A DNA stretch of 64,000 bases from assembly GCA_003864495.1 (NCBI GenBank), contig ML133423.1:293575-357574 (forward strand), given 5' to 3'. Shown here one piece after another: positions 50,442 to 63,910 of this stretch. A model generated the notes under the pieces. The model was not told where the DNA came from. It worked only from the letters and a program-made list of their open reading frames with translations, and searched no databases. This DNA is from Nemopilema nomurai (Eukaryota; Cnidaria; Scyphozoa; Rhizostomeae; Rhizostomatidae). The position numbers and the translations under genes were made by a program. Position 1 is the first letter of the stretch, and each line of letters starts with the position of its first letter.

Positions 50442-53400
50442 TTACATTACACTTGCAAAATCAGATAATGCAACAACTCCTGCCTGTGAAATATAATGTT
50501 CACACCCTTCTATTTTAAAAGATGCTACTCTTCTCTTGATTGTGTCAAGGAATTTGAGACTGGAACCTTGCATTTTGAAAAGAAAATTGTGGGGCAGATT
50601 CTCATTTAGGTTGACTTCTTTCATCTTCCTGTTTGATAGCTCTAAAGATTTTGCAAAATCTGGGAGAAGTGATGCTGGGATTTTGTTGCATCTTGAAAAG
50701 AATAAAAGGTAAAAACAAATGTTATTGATTGGTATAACATTGTTGTTAACATTCAAGCCTTTAGAATCTAATTAATCCAGGAGAATGGAGGACAACCAAG
50801 ATTGTAGACTGTTTATTAAAATACTGTTACTGCATACATCAATTGATAGACGGTTGATTAAAGGTAATTAGATACAGAATAGTCTTGAATTGGTGAAGAT
50901 AGTGATAAAAAGCATTTAGATTTGGATATTAGTTGACTTGATTTTTTTTACCTCAAATCAAGGATTTTTAGTGCTGAAAGTGTTGATGGTTTTGTTAGAA
51001 TTTCTACCAACTGGCAGAATTCTTCTCCTCCTAAAAAATAGACATTTATTATACATTTGCATGAAAATTATATTTAAATTTATTAGATGTTTTAAAAAAG
51101 GCATTTCATCCCTTCCTACTCAAATTGATTCTCTGCGTAAAGAGATGTTTTCCACTTACATGCAAATACAAGGGTTGAAAACCTATTGACATACCTAATC
51201 TATTAACAGACAAATCCAGGCTCTCTAGAGTTGAGTTTCTTGAAAATGAATCAATAAATTCTTTGGAAAATCCACCTACAAACAAAGGTTCAGTAGCTTG
51301 TTAATTAAATGAGAAGATTGTGTCCTGTAATCAAGATTTTTCAAATGAAAAGTTTCAACTTTAAAACAATATTGCAAAAATGCCTCTAAACCTTTCAATT
51401 TAAACAACCATCTGATTGGGGTAACTATACAACCAACATTATTCTTTTTTGAAATGCTGCACATTGTGTTACAACATTTTGGTTAGTTTTTACTTATTGT
51501 AAGCTTGGTAGGCTGTTTTATTCTTGCTTGTGCCTGATGTTCTTTTTAAAATGACTCCGTCCTTCAGAAAGATTTTGGGCAATTTCATATTTAAAATGAC
51601 TGTATAAGCTTATCTTATATCCAATTTCATATTGTGGGTCAGCTATTAAGATATCTTATACAGATCTTATACAAACACAAAAACTTACCAGGGACAATGC
51701 AAAATGCAAGAATGAGATTTTTTAGATGCCCATGAATAATGAGGTCTCTTAAACTGCCATCACTGTTGCTATCATATCTATTTCCGGACATGTTCAGATA
51801 CTCCAATGAAGTGTTCTCTGAATAAACAAAGATTTTATACACTGTTTCACTAATATATTCATTTAAAATGACTTCCTTGACTTGAATGTGAAAACAGGGC
51901 TTCCAACTATATGCACATACTATCGTTTAAAAAACATTGAAGATATTCATACTATCAAGCTTGGTAATTTTCAAAAATAACAGTCAATACACATTGGTCT
52001 TCAAATATTTGTTTGATTCCATTTTAATGAAAAATAAATGGTACGTCTAACTTTTGTTATAAGCATGCTTGAGTGGAGTTATATCTTAACAATTCTACAA
52101 TAATATAATACTATAAGTCATTTCTGAGTCAAATACAATAATATAAGTCATTTCAAGTCCAAGTTAGTGAAGTCTAACTCAGATATGGAGTAAAGAAGAC
52201 AATACCTACCTTTTGCCAATTTAAAGATAAAACCACACCCATTTGTATCCATGCCACAGTCTTTTAATGTCATTGATTTTATAACAGGAGCAGAATTTAA
52301 TGCTTGTGCAAGTGCCTCTGCTTCCTTTCTTTCAAATTTGTTCTCACTAAAATCCAGTGTTGATAGATTGCTCCAATTACAAGCACAATCAAACTTTAAA
52401 TCAAAACACCACTGAAATTCTCCACTACTGCAATTAACATGAGAGTTCTGTTCATGATCTGTGGACTTTTGACAATCTACTTGGGAGGTAACCAAGTTAC
52501 AATCAATCAGTTTGAGGACTCTAGGCTTTGGCACAGGAAGTATGTTTTTATCAGTACACTGTGCTTTTCCATGCCAGAGTAAGACGTTTTTAGAGTAATG
52601 TCCTGGCATGCAATTTTCCAACACTATACTATCAATGCAAGAACTATTGACTGGGTTTGTAACCATTGAGTGTATAACTTCATCTGATTCCCGAATAAGA
52701 AGCCTCCACTCTGGGCACAGAGTGAAGGATATCATGCTTGGAAGTTTGTTCACAATCTCGCAAAGAATCTCCATTGCCTCTGATGTTACATGACAATTTT
52801 GAAAACTTAGAATTTTAATGTTTGAAGCCATATTGACAATTCCTCCATTTTCATTAAGAACATATTTGTCTTTGGCTTCTACCATTGCATCATTACAAAG
52901 AGAAGACTCATCAAGGTTGGCTTCATGATAACATGTTGCAGCATCTAATGTGTCATCAAACCTTTGCTTCTTTCTTGGTACTGTAAAACTGCCAATAAAT
53001 GAATCACCAGAGTGGTTTCTTTTTAACAAGTCACCTGGGCTTAACAACTCCAGCAATCTTTCTTTTTGCATGTCACTATTTTTACTTCTTTCATGAAGAT
53101 GGTTATCCCATAGTACTTCGTAGAACCTTTCCATAGAAAGAGCACCAAACTTGCAATTCAAAAATGTTAGGCCCTTCAAATTTGGAAAGAAGTGTCCACA
53201 CAACATATTTCTAATGCATAACATGTGACATTGCTTGAAACTCATGAAATCACGAAATTCAACATGGGACACCTTTGAGGTTGAATTTTGCAACATTCCG
53301 TTACAAGTTGTCACTTTTTCAAGATTCTGCAAAATTCTGGGATAAAATCGTATAACTGCAAGGTGCTCTTGAAACATTGCCTTCAGACTTCTAAGCCTTT

Positions 53401-55393
53401 CAGTGAAGAGTCCAGTATGTTCCGTTGAATATAATTTTGAATTTTTTATGTAACCATTGAACCACTTAGCTGCAAACAAAAATCAATGACAATTTCAAAC
53501 AACATTCAATATATAATTTAAATTCATTAAAACTATATTTACTGTTTGCAAAATTCATCAAAACTACCAACTGAATCAATTATGTAATAGTTTGGCTTAA
53601 TCACAAAAAGAAAAAGCTTTTTTTCTTAGGAGACTGAACACATACCCTTATATCATATTGTCTGTAATATCAGATAGTGTTAGATTCTTCTTAAACATGT
53701 TTATAAATTCTTTTAGTTTTGTAGCAAGAATGGCGATGTTTTAATAAAAAGTATATGGCTTTGACAACAACTTAAAGCATATAATCTCAACATGTTGCAG
53801 ATTAGAGTCAAGATTTTCTATAATTTTAAAAAACTCCCACATATTTCTTATTAAACGGCATATTGGAAAAAAGAAAATACCAACCAAAAACATCTTCATT
53901 TCTATCAAAATGCTGCACAACATCATAAAAAACTCTTTGAAAATACATTTGTTGGAGGTCACTCTTCAAAGTATCTCTTTGGTTGCCTCTATCATAGAAC
54001 TTATTAGTTATCCTTGAAGCAAGATGTTTCCAAAACATTTGCTTTTCTGCGCCTATTGTTGAAAGAAGTTTACCAATTAATTTTTCCTGATAATCTAAAT
54101 ATGAATCTGGGACCAAATTATTCACAATACCCAATATGATTGATAATTGCCTGAAAGAAATTATTCCTGCTTAAAAAAATTTTCAACATAATTGAAAAAT
54201 AAAAATCAATCTTCAAAAAACAAGACTATAGCTTTGATAAATCAAAACATTTGAAACATTTTGTTATCAAATTATTAGAATGCATTTTTAATACTTTGAT
54301 GAATATCAATTTGATACATGATTGCTAACCTCCAATAAATCCTTTTGATTCTAGAAGACATAGTCCATAGGCAGATGCATTAGCAGACAATTTTGTGACA
54401 ATATCACCAGGCAAATCTGAAAGTGAAAATTAAAACTGATGGCATACAATCTTAGAGAAATGCAAAATATCATGAAATCCAGATCTCAGAGATGTTTACT
54501 TTCCCAAGCTGGTAATTGAGGTCATGAAGCCTTTGTGAATTTGTAGCCAATGTATTGTATGATTGTACTATTCAAGTCTATTAATTATTGTGCATGTGAA
54601 GGACCTTTGCACAGCATATTTCCATCCATTTTTATACATGTGTGTATATTTCCATCCATCCTGCTGCCATAACTGCAGGGCCTCTGGCAAAGGGGGGAGG
54701 GGACATGGGGCCATGGCACCTTAGGGTCTCTTGTGTGTAAGAGTAATGAGAACAAGACCGTTGTTTTGAAAATAGCTTCAATAACTGTATTGATAACTTT
54801 TTTAGTTTATGCTGCTGCATCTATTTAAAAATATCTAAAGCGACAATAAATCATTATATTATTATAGTGCTTAGGAAAACATCTAATTATAAAGGCTGTG
54901 GAGAAAAACAGCAATAACCTGAAATACCTATCAAAAACAGAGATGCTACTTTATGCAGCAAATTGGACCAAAAAACCAAAGTAAAATTTTAAACACATTT
55001 ACTGTAGTAGATAATTGTCAATCCATGAACGTTAGTCATATGCTGATTTCAGCACCTTGTTTGAGCGACAGGGCAAAATTATTATGCATTTCTTATTTAA
55101 CTCAATTGCTTGATATAAAAAAGTGTCTAACTTTTGTCGGGGTAGCCGTTCACAAACTTTTGAGCTCAAGTTCACTTCTGCTTTTTATCAAGTTAACTAG
55201 TAGGTTAGACGGTCATGTAAGCTTAGTCTACACAAGTATCTCCCGAGGTCTTACCGGCAAAAAGATACAAATTAGAAGCAATAAATTTGTCGTCCGCAGC
55301 TATTCTAATGGTCTGACTCAGGAGAGTGGGAGGACCACGATCATTAAAGTGGCCAATCGTATCACTACGCCATCCATCTTTAACGGTCCCCAT
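50442..55393 (-). CDS. LRRC41: LRRC41 (MUF1)-like Elongin-box LRR protein, complete across the unit seam
   Basis: Substrate-receptor type protein: family members bind Elongin B/C and Cullin-5 through an N-terminal box and carry C-terminal LRRs. Eight exons: 55393-55255, 54416-54330, 54166-53885, 53469-52210, 51817-51689, 51275-51195, 51030-50952 and 50691-50442; phases agree throughout, giving 768 residues. An in-frame TAA lies upstream of the ATG at 55393. Exons 1-3 carry the box-like region (LPGDIVTKLSANASAYGLCL, then LESKGFIGG) and LSTIGAEKQMFWKHLASR. Exon 4 holds the IRNMLCG region, a variable linker and LRRs; exons 5-7 add LRRs (LEYLNMSGNRYDS, LESLDLSVNRLG, LKILDLRCNKIP). The last exon ends ALSDFASVM, like the vertebrate C terminus. 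The unit seam at 51403/51404 lies in the exon 5-6 intron. The exon 3 donor is uncertain: GTTGGT keeps the frame. Confidence 0.85.
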
Positions 55394-56759
55394 CTTGTTT
55401 TTGAGAAGCCTCGATTAGATGTTGCTCACAGGTCACAGTCACAGGTCAGGTTCAAGTCAAATGAAAGGTCACGTTTATTGACAGCATCTCCACAGAGCCG
55501 TTTGCCACATAAGGTATTTCTGCCTACATACAGTAAGGATCTTCAGGGCTTTTTGGTTTGCAGGGCTTTTTCGGTATAAATCATCAATTATAGGTACTTT
55601 TTCCATATTTGTAAGTAGATCTTGGGGGGGGGGGGGCTCTAAGCAAGGAAAATATAAACTAAAGAAATGCGAAATTGTGCCAGAGCGAGAATTTTTTCGG
55701 TAATCTCGGCTTTACAAATTTGAAGGGAATTTTTAGTAGGAAGTTAAGTTACTGCGCAGTCGGAACGAAACTCACACTCGAGGGAGGGTTGCCCACTACA
55801 CCGTTATAAAGGAAATAACCAGCCCCCTCCAAGTCCCAGCATAGTATGAGGTACAGTGTTTCTGAATGACAAGAAGATGACAACAATATTTTGATTCAGG
55901 CCTCAAGCTATGAGTATGCAATCAAGTGCACAAAGATATCGACAATAAAATACTATTGCAGGCAAAATGCTATTTTCAGTTGGTGAATACAATTCAGGGC
56001 TTTCGACGAAGGGGGGCCGAGGGCATGGCCCCCTCAGCTTTTTGTAAAACAATGGAGCTTTTTCAAACATTCTTTGTTATGAATATTAAATCTCCCTTGG
56101 CCCCTCTACTTTCCAACTTGCGTCGGAGCCCATTCAATCATGAGGACAGAAAGGTTGATTCAAAAAATAAAGGAATTAACGCCAAGGTATTGCGTGGATG
56201 GAAAGTTTGTAATATGTCAAAAGTGTGTCGCTGTCCAATTAGTTAGTCTATTGTGGATAGATAAGTTCCTTTATGGACCATCTTAGTCAGTTTATCGAGC
56301 ACAATCTACTTTTCTATTTCTGTTTAAAATACCATTGTGAACACGTGCTTCGTGGTGCGGAAAGCGAAACCAGTCTTTTCATGCAGAAAAGACAGTAAAA
56401 AACGGTTTCAGCTTTATTTTAGATGTTTATCACCATTCTCTTCCCTACAAATGAATAAAGACCATTAGATTCCTTTACCTGACGTCACGTTTCTTGTCAC
56501 CTGACTCTATTGGTAGCATGGGTGCGCAAAAGAACAACACGTGAATGTGTACTTTCTAAGTAAATGGGTAAAATTAAGTCTTCCGTTGCTTTTTAAGACC
56601 TTGTTTTAATGTAAAAAAAGCTTTATAGCTAAAATACACTCCAGTATCACTAATATGTTATGGTCATAGCATCGATAGTCTGGGCTTACAGAAAGGATCA
56701 AAGATCAAAGGTAAAACAGGCATAGACTTTGTTTAATGATTTTGGCTTTTTCAACAAAA
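55394..56759. other. Non-coding stretch between LRRC41 exon 1 and the 222-bp array, copy 2
   Basis: Same content as 42170-43535, including a 13-G run at 55624-55636. It differs by one G lost near 56022 and one T gained near 56207. Confidence 0.45.
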
Positions 56760-59515
56760 TTAGTTCAAATACTTTTCAGCTGGTAAAGTTTGCTTTTTCA
56801 TTATGACGTCATCCTTTGGCATCAAGCTGTCATTTCTAGTAAGGAGCACACTAGCGGGGCTATTGCCCATATTTTGAGTGACAGGATGACCACCGGCAGG
56901 ATCATGAAGCACGAAGACATGTCCTTCGATATCCAAGGTAGTATCGGAAACTCTCGATTCGAAAGTTGTGGCGTCACCATTGGTAGAAATGCTGCCAGAA
57001 GCTACAGCAATATCAAGGGTGCCTGACATCGGCAGGAGTCTTGTCTGTGACAGGACAAGTATCGGAAATATGACTTGTGTCATCATCAGTGGTGCAGATG
57101 TCCGCAAGGGTAGCATCCTTGGCAACAGAGTCGCTAACCATGTCATCTGTGACATCACCAGTGTCACGGTCATCTGAAGTGGTATTATCAGGTGCAGCAG
57201 TATCAGAGGCACCAGATCTGTCTACTGCGATATCGTCTGTAGCTTGGACATTGGCAGGAGTCTTGTCTGTGACAGGACAAGTGTCGGAAATATGACTTGT
57301 GACATCATCAGTGGTGCAGATGTCCGCAAGGGTAGCATCCTTGGCAACAGAGTCGCTAACCATGTCATCTGTGACATCACCAGTGTCACGGTCATCTGAA
57401 GTGGTACTATCAGGTGCAGCAGTATCAGAGGCACCAGATCTGTCAACTGCGATATCGTCTATAGCTTGGACATTGGCAGGAGTCTTGTCTGTGACAGGAC
57501 AAGTGTCGGAAATATGACTTGTGTCATCATCAGTGGTGCAGATGTCCGCAAGGGTAGCATCCTTGGCAACAGAGTCGCTAACCATGTCATCTGTGACATC
57601 ACCAGTGTCACGGTCATCTGAAGTGGTATTATCAGGTGCAGCAGTATCAGAGGCACCAGATCTGTCTACTGCGATATCGTCTGTAGCTTGGACATTGGCA
57701 GGAGTCTTGTCTGTGACAGGACAAGTGTCGGAAATATGACTTGTGACATCATCAGTGGTGCAGATGTCCGCAAGGGTAGCATCCTTGGCAACAGAGTCGC
57801 TAACCATGTCATCTGTGACATCACCAGTGTCACGGTCATCTGAAGTGGTACTATCAGGTGCAGCAGTATCAGAGGCACCTGATCTGTCAACTGCGATATC
57901 GTCTATAGCTTGGACATTGGCAGGAGTCTTGTCTGTGACAGGACAAGTGTCGGAAATATGACTTGTGTCATCATCAGTGGTGCAGATGTCCGCAAGGGTA
58001 GCATCCTTGGCAACAGAGTCGCTAACCATGTCATCTGTGACATCACCAGTGTCACGGTCATCTGAAGTGGTATTATCAGGTGCAGCAGTATCAGAGGCAC
58101 CAGATCTGTCAACTGCGATATCGTCTGTAGCTTGGACATTGGCAGGAGTCTTGTCTGTGACAGGACAAGTGTCGGAAATATGACTTGTGACATCATCAGT
58201 GGTGCAGATGTCCGCAAGGGTAGCATCCTTGGCAACAGAGTCGCTAACCATGTCATCCGTGACATCACCAGTGTCACGGTCATCTGAAGTGGTATTATCA
58301 GGTGCAGCAGTATCAGAGGCACCAGATCTGTCAACTGCGATATCGTCTGTAGCTTGGACATCGGCAGGAGTCTTGTCTGTGACAGGACAAGTGTCGGAAA
58401 TATGACTTGTGACATCATCAGTGGTGCAGATGCCCGCAAGGGTAGCATCCTTGGCAACAGAGTCGCTAACCATGTCATCTGTGACATCACCAGTGTCACG
58501 GTCATCTGAAGTGGTACTATCAGGTGCAGCAGTATCAGAGGCACCAGATCTGTCAACTGCGATATCGTCTGTAGCTTGGACATTGGCAGGAGTCTTGTCT
58601 GTGACAGGACAAGTGTCGGAAATATGACTTGTGTCATCATCAGTGGTGCAGATGTCCGCAAGGGTAGCATCCTTGGCAACAGAGTCGCTAACCATGTCAT
58701 CTGTGACATCACCAGTGTCACGGTCATCTGAAGTGGTATTATCAGGTGCAGCAGTATCAGAGGCACCAGATCTGTCAACTGCGATATCGTCTGTAGCTTG
58801 GACATTGGCAGGAGTCTTGTCTGTGACAGGACAAGTGTCGGAAATATGACTTGTGACATCATCAGTTGTGCAGATGTCCGCAAGGGTAGCATCCTTGGCA
58901 ACAGAGTCGCTAACCATGTCATCTGTGACATCACCAGTGTCACGGTCATCTGAAGTGGTATTATCAGGTGCAGCAGTATCAGAGGCACCAGATCTGTCAA
59001 CTGCGATATCGTCTGTAGCTTGGACATTGGCAGGAGTCTTGTCTGTGACAGGACAAGTGTCGGAAATATGACTTGTGACATCATCAGGTGTGCAGATGTC
59101 CGCAAGGGTAGCATCCTTGGCAACAGAGTCGCTAACCATGTCATCTGTGACATCACCAGTGTCACGGTCATCTGAAGTGGTATTATCAGGTGCAGCAGTA
59201 TCAGAGGCACCTGATCTGTCAACTGCGATATCGTCTGTAGCTTGGACATCGGCAGGAGTCTTGTCTGTGACAGGACAAGTGTCGGAAATATGACTTGTGA
59301 CATCATCAGTGGTGCAGATGCCCGCAAGGGTAGCATCCTTGGCAACAGAGTCGCTAACCATGTCATCTGTGACATCACCAGTGTCACGGTCATCTGAAGT
59401 GGTATTATCAGGTGCAGCAGTATCAGAGGCACCAGATCTGTCAACTGCGATATCGTCTGTAGCTTGGACATTGGCAGGAGTCTTGTCTGTGACAGGACAA
59501 GTGTCGGAAATATAT
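56760..59515 (-). CDS. Possible Asp/Thr-rich repeat protein, copy 2 (acidic frame uninterrupted)
   Basis: Same array as 43536-46290, but the acidic 74-residue-repeat frame is open without a break from 59515 to the stop at 57013 (over 800 residues), because the 1-base loss of copy 1 is absent. The frame change just before the C-terminal tail (GTLDIAVASG...) is present in both copies. No initiator or signal peptide was found. It could be an internal exon of a secreted or surface low-complexity protein, or a non-coding satellite that happens to be open. Confidence 0.35.
57031..59515. repeat. 222-bp tandem array, about 11 units, copy 2
   Basis: Same unit number and same succession of unit variants as copy 1 at 43807-46290, with one extra base corresponding to position 45578 in copy 1. 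Confidence 0.95.
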
Positions 59516-59797
59516 AATAACTTTTGTCTATTAGCAATTTTACACCACTTTGCACTTAAATTCTTACTTCATGTATGCTCTAAGACTGCTAAAAGAGTAA
59601 AAAGAAAATAATTTCATGTAGCCTCAAATTGTTTGTCAAGGTGAAACCTTGCATGGCCTCTTCTTCTAAATTTTTCAGCCAGTGGAAATGAGCATGTTTT
59701 AATGCTAGAACAACTGTGTTGTTATTGTCTTGCCCTCTGAATTGGTTTGCTATTTGTTTTGAATTTTAATCTTATTTTGCCTCATTTGCTGATTTAG

Positions 59798-62700
59798 AAC
59801 ATAACATTTGAGAATCGTATGAAAAGTGATATAGAGCGAGCTGAGGAAGAAAGTAGGTTCCTTAAATATTTGAGCTCCAAGCCTGCTTTCAGTTGCTTCT
59901 ATGATGTATCATTTTATTTTGACTCTTGAAAAAGATCCTGTTAGAATTATGAAAATCCCTGAGCTTTCAATTTGCTGATTTTGGAATAGCTATTTCCAAA
60001 ATATGCTGGTTTTGATGATATTTCAACATTACTACTTATCAGTGTTGAAAATCAGCAGTCATAAGCCTGCATATAACATTTTCTTGTATTTTAAGAAGAG
60101 TGTATTAGTTTCTTTTCAATTTTATTATCAGTAAATTTTCTGCACCTTAGTCACATATTAACCTTATAGTTTTGTATAAACTGTATATATTTAACAATAA
60201 TTTGTCTTAACTGAAAGTACATTTGTTTCCTTTGCAGTTCGTGTGTTTTTCAAAATAGCATATCTGGCAATCTACAATGGTGCCCAAGCAATCGCCTTCT
60301 GGGTTATCTTTGGAAAGCTGCTCTATAGTTTTTACTCTCAAGGCCATGGTGAGTTTTGGTCAAATCTTTCAAATTGATTTTTCATTGTACGAATGCCAAG
60401 ATGGAAATATTTTGTTGCTTTGTTGCATTCAGTTATCTGAGAACTGCTTGCTGAGTTGCCTGTTGCCTATTCAAGTAATAAAATTTTATACAGCTATAGT
60501 TTGCAAATGTGCTCTCTTTCTTTCAATCTTTTTAAGGGTAAGCCTTTAAGACCTTATTTAGCATTTAGCAAGCATACTATTTGTCCCTTACTGAAAATAA
60601 CAACATAAAGTATGCAAGATGGGTATCTTTTGGTTATCTGTTTTTAATTGCACAATTAATATTTTGGTAATTGAGAGCATCACTGGCACAACCTCAATCT
60701 CAAGCATTTACTTCATAATGGGGCCATTAAGTAATAGTTTTGTACAAGTTGATTTGAGATATTTCTTGATTTCTTTTTCAGCTGGTTTATTCTCAGCCTA
60801 CGACAATGTCAGTGATCTATTTCTAACATGTCAAATCTGTGCGTGCCTAGAAATCATCAATCCATTGCTCCATATAGTAAACACAGGAGTTGTTGCACCT
60901 TTGATTCAGGTAAAACTTAATTTAATATTTCTTTGAATTTTTAACTTTTTGCATTAAAGCAACAACAAAAATAGGTATTGATTGACAAGCTTCTAAGGAT
61001 CACATGCACAATCACTCCATTATTATGTTCCAGTATTGAATCTCTTGCTATTTTCATAATATTTTATAGGTTATCTTATACTGAACAAGCAGACTCTTTT
61101 TGCTGCCTGAACTACAGTTTTTCAAATTATCATAATCTATATCTATACCAGACCCTAGTTAGAAGTATGAAGCACTTTGAACTTGTAGATATCTATTCAG
61201 ATGTTGGATAGAGGAATCTGTTCAGATGTTGGAAGATTCTTAAAATATTTTGAGATTTTGCTGAACATGAAGTAGTCCGACTTTTTTTATTTTAGGTTGG
61301 CGGTAGGAACTTCATACTATTTGTTCTTATTTTGCCAAATAAAGAGCTCCACACAAGTGCAGTTGTTTATTTTCTTTTCATGGCTTGGGCAGGAATTGAG
61401 ATCATAAGGTAATTCTTATTTGTTTATCATAATGAAAATATGTGGTTTTTTCTGTAATAAGTTGCTTTACATATTTCAGTTTTAATTCCAATGGAGATTT
61501 GATGAATGTCATTGTATACATTTTTAGTTCATGTTTGTATAAAGATAGAAGGACCTGAGGAGAAGTTAGATTTTTATTTTATTTGGTCTTTTATTTTGCA
61601 TGATTTGGTCAAATTTAGATGATAATGGTTTTACAAGTTTACAAAATTCTTAAAATCTGAAATTATAGGATTTTAACAGTTTAAAGATTTCACTGCCTTT
61701 TCTACCATAGATATCCCTTCTATGTTACATCATTGTTTCGAAAAAACTTTCATTTACTGACATGGTTGAGATACTCACTGTGGGTTGTACTGTACCCAGT
61801 GGGGCTTCTTTGTGAAGGTTAGTACTTGATTGAAGTTTTCTGATTTCTGCTTTTGGGTTTTTCTACTCATTGCAAGGACATTACAATTTTTTCCAAATGA
61901 AGATTTTGGCATTGACCTGATATATTTTAATGTTTAACATAGTATAATATCTATTATAGTGTTACTGTAACATTATGAAATAGAGACAAGCCACCTAAAC
62001 CTCAAAACTTTGATGAATGATAAGTTTAAATTGAATAATCAATACCTTGATAGAGATTAGAAAAAACAACCTGCTGCATATTATCACTATATTAAATGTA
62101 TTGCCCTTTTTAAATCTACCTGAAAATGCCGTTAATGTAGCATATAATTGTATTATACTTATGTGACACAATTTACAGCATTTGAAATAACAAACAATTG
62201 TTTCCTTCTTTCATATTTTCAAACTTCAACACCGAACTTAGTATTGAAATTAGGGCATGTTTTTGCTTTCTGTACAAAATTATTAGCTGCTTCAACCATT
62301 ATGTTGCTCTCCGTAGGCCTCATTGTCCACTGGTCAGTTCCATATGCAGAGGAGACAAAACGCTTTGGCTTAGACCTACCAAACCAGCTCAACTTTTCAT
62401 TTAAATTTTCATATTTCCTGCGGCTTTACATTTTACTTTTAGTGTTTGGTAAGCAAAAATTTCTCAACTTTTCCCTTTTCCTAACATTTATGTTTTTTAC
62501 CATCTGATGTTTAATGCTAATATTATTAAGCAAGCATGAATCAAAATTTAGCTAGTATTTGTTATTCCTTTTGAAGATTTAAAAAAGGTTCACATTGCCT
62601 GTCTTTTTATCAGGTAGTTTTTGAGTCTCTCTATGTTTATATGCATACCTCATTATATGTTGACAGAAAGAGTTAATTTTCTCACTTAGACTCTTGTTAA

Positions 62701-62993
62701 GATTATGTGTTAAATAAATGCTTATTGGTGTTTAACAGCCAATCATTTGGTGGTTGTCGCGTTTCTTGCTTTTGTGAATATCTGTATCATGTAACATTTG
62801 TTCACCTAAAGAAGAAAGTGTCCCATAAAAATCTGGTTATTGATCATTGATGCCAGTTACATATTTAATTGTGTGTCAGTAGGTTTCCTTATTCTTTATC
62901 ATAGGTGGAGCTTATATGATGAAACATCTACTTATTTTGCGTGGAAGGAAACTTGGCAGTCGTAAAAAGAAGCAAGCTCTGAAGAAGGACTAA
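59798..62993 (+). CDS. HACD3: HACD3-like dehydratase, copy 2, lacking the p23/CS domain
   Basis: Identical in coding content to the copy at 46573-49773. Exons: 59798-59852, 60238-60348, 60782-60909, 61296-61408, 61711-61817, 62317-62448 and 62905-62993. All splice sites and the Tyr...Glu catalytic spacing in LYPVGLLCE are kept. The single-base differences between the copies all fall in introns or the 3' flank, none in these exons. As in copy 1, no exons for an N-terminal CS domain are seen upstream. Confidence 0.88.
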
Positions 62994-63660
62994 ACTGTCT
63001 CAAAAAAGACCTTTGAGGTTGCTCTTGAGAATTTAACGGATAATGTTTACACCAAACATGTCTATATCTACTGGATTGTCTTCTTGTAAGAAGATTATGC
63101 CAGGGTTGCTTGTAACAAATATGAACTCATTTTAATTTGTCCTTCAATGTTTTTTTGCTAATTGCAGAGCTCTGTGAGAGATGCCTTTGAAGAAGTATTT
63201 GAACAGAGATAAACAAGCACTTATATCTACAATCTACTAACAGTACAAAAGTTTGTACTGCCACCAATAATTTATAGAGACAGGTTCTGTTCTGGGTGCC
63301 ATTATAGGTTTTTCATTACCATATGCTTTTCAATTCTGAAAAAAACTTCAATACAGCCACCTAAAATGCATGTGTTGATTTCTTCACAAGAAGAAGAAGT
63401 TGTTAAGAGCTCAGTATTTCAGTACAAAGTGAAAAGCTTTTCTTGTCACAATATCATTAAGTATATAATGTAATGCAGGCTATCCCACTGTTTCTTCGTG
63501 GAGGATCTAAGATATAGCCTTGAAAGACTTTATGACATGGCTTAAAGCCTTGAGGGAGTTTCATGAACACAAACTGGGCAATTATTCATCAATTTTGTTT
63601 TTTATTATTAAAACAATATAAAAATGCTTGCATCACAGGGTATTATTAGAATTTGAATAC

Positions 63661-63910
63661 TTACATTACACTTGCAAAATCAGATAATGCAACAACTCCT
63701 GCCTGTGAAATATAATGTTCACACCCTTCTATTTTAAAAGATGCTACTCTTCTCTTGATTGTGTCAAGGAATTTGAGACTGGAACCTTGCATTTTGAAAA
63801 GAAAATTGTGGGGCAGATTCTCATTTAGGTTGACTTCTTTCATCTTCCTGTTTGATAGCTCTAAAGATTTTGCAAAATCTGGGAGAAGTGATGCTGGGAT
63901 TTTGTTGCAT
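63661..63910 (-). CDS. LRRC41: LRRC41-like last exon (rest of gene beyond window)
   Basis: Same as exon 8 at 50691-50442: it begins after a CAAG acceptor with RCNKIPASLLPDFAKSLE and ends ALSDFASVM and a stop. Exons 7 to 1 of this gene would lie to the right of base 64000 if the tandem continues. It is a partial gene because of the window edge. Confidence 0.75.

Larger units (their letters stand above)
38180..51403. repeat. Tandem 13.2-kb unit, copy 1
   Basis: This 13,224-base segment is repeated directly from 51404. The contents are LRRC41 exons 5-1 (-), the 222-bp array, the HACD3-like gene (+), LRRC41 exons 8-6 (-). Nine differences from copy 2 were found, all 1-base indels: near 42798, 42985, 45578, 47717, 47899, 48061, 48774, 49366 and 49807. 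They fully account for the offset changing stepwise from 13,224 to 13,219. I noticed no substitutions, though I did not compare every base. Confidence 0.95.

Noticed and set aside
57903..59555. A second long minus-strand frame (550 residues, Leu/Met/Thr-rich) and a series of 72-residue plus-strand frames through the 222-bp array
   Set aside because: Any stop-free frame in a 222-base unit repeats open. These have no start or end logic of their own, while the decayed terminal unit supports the acidic frame.
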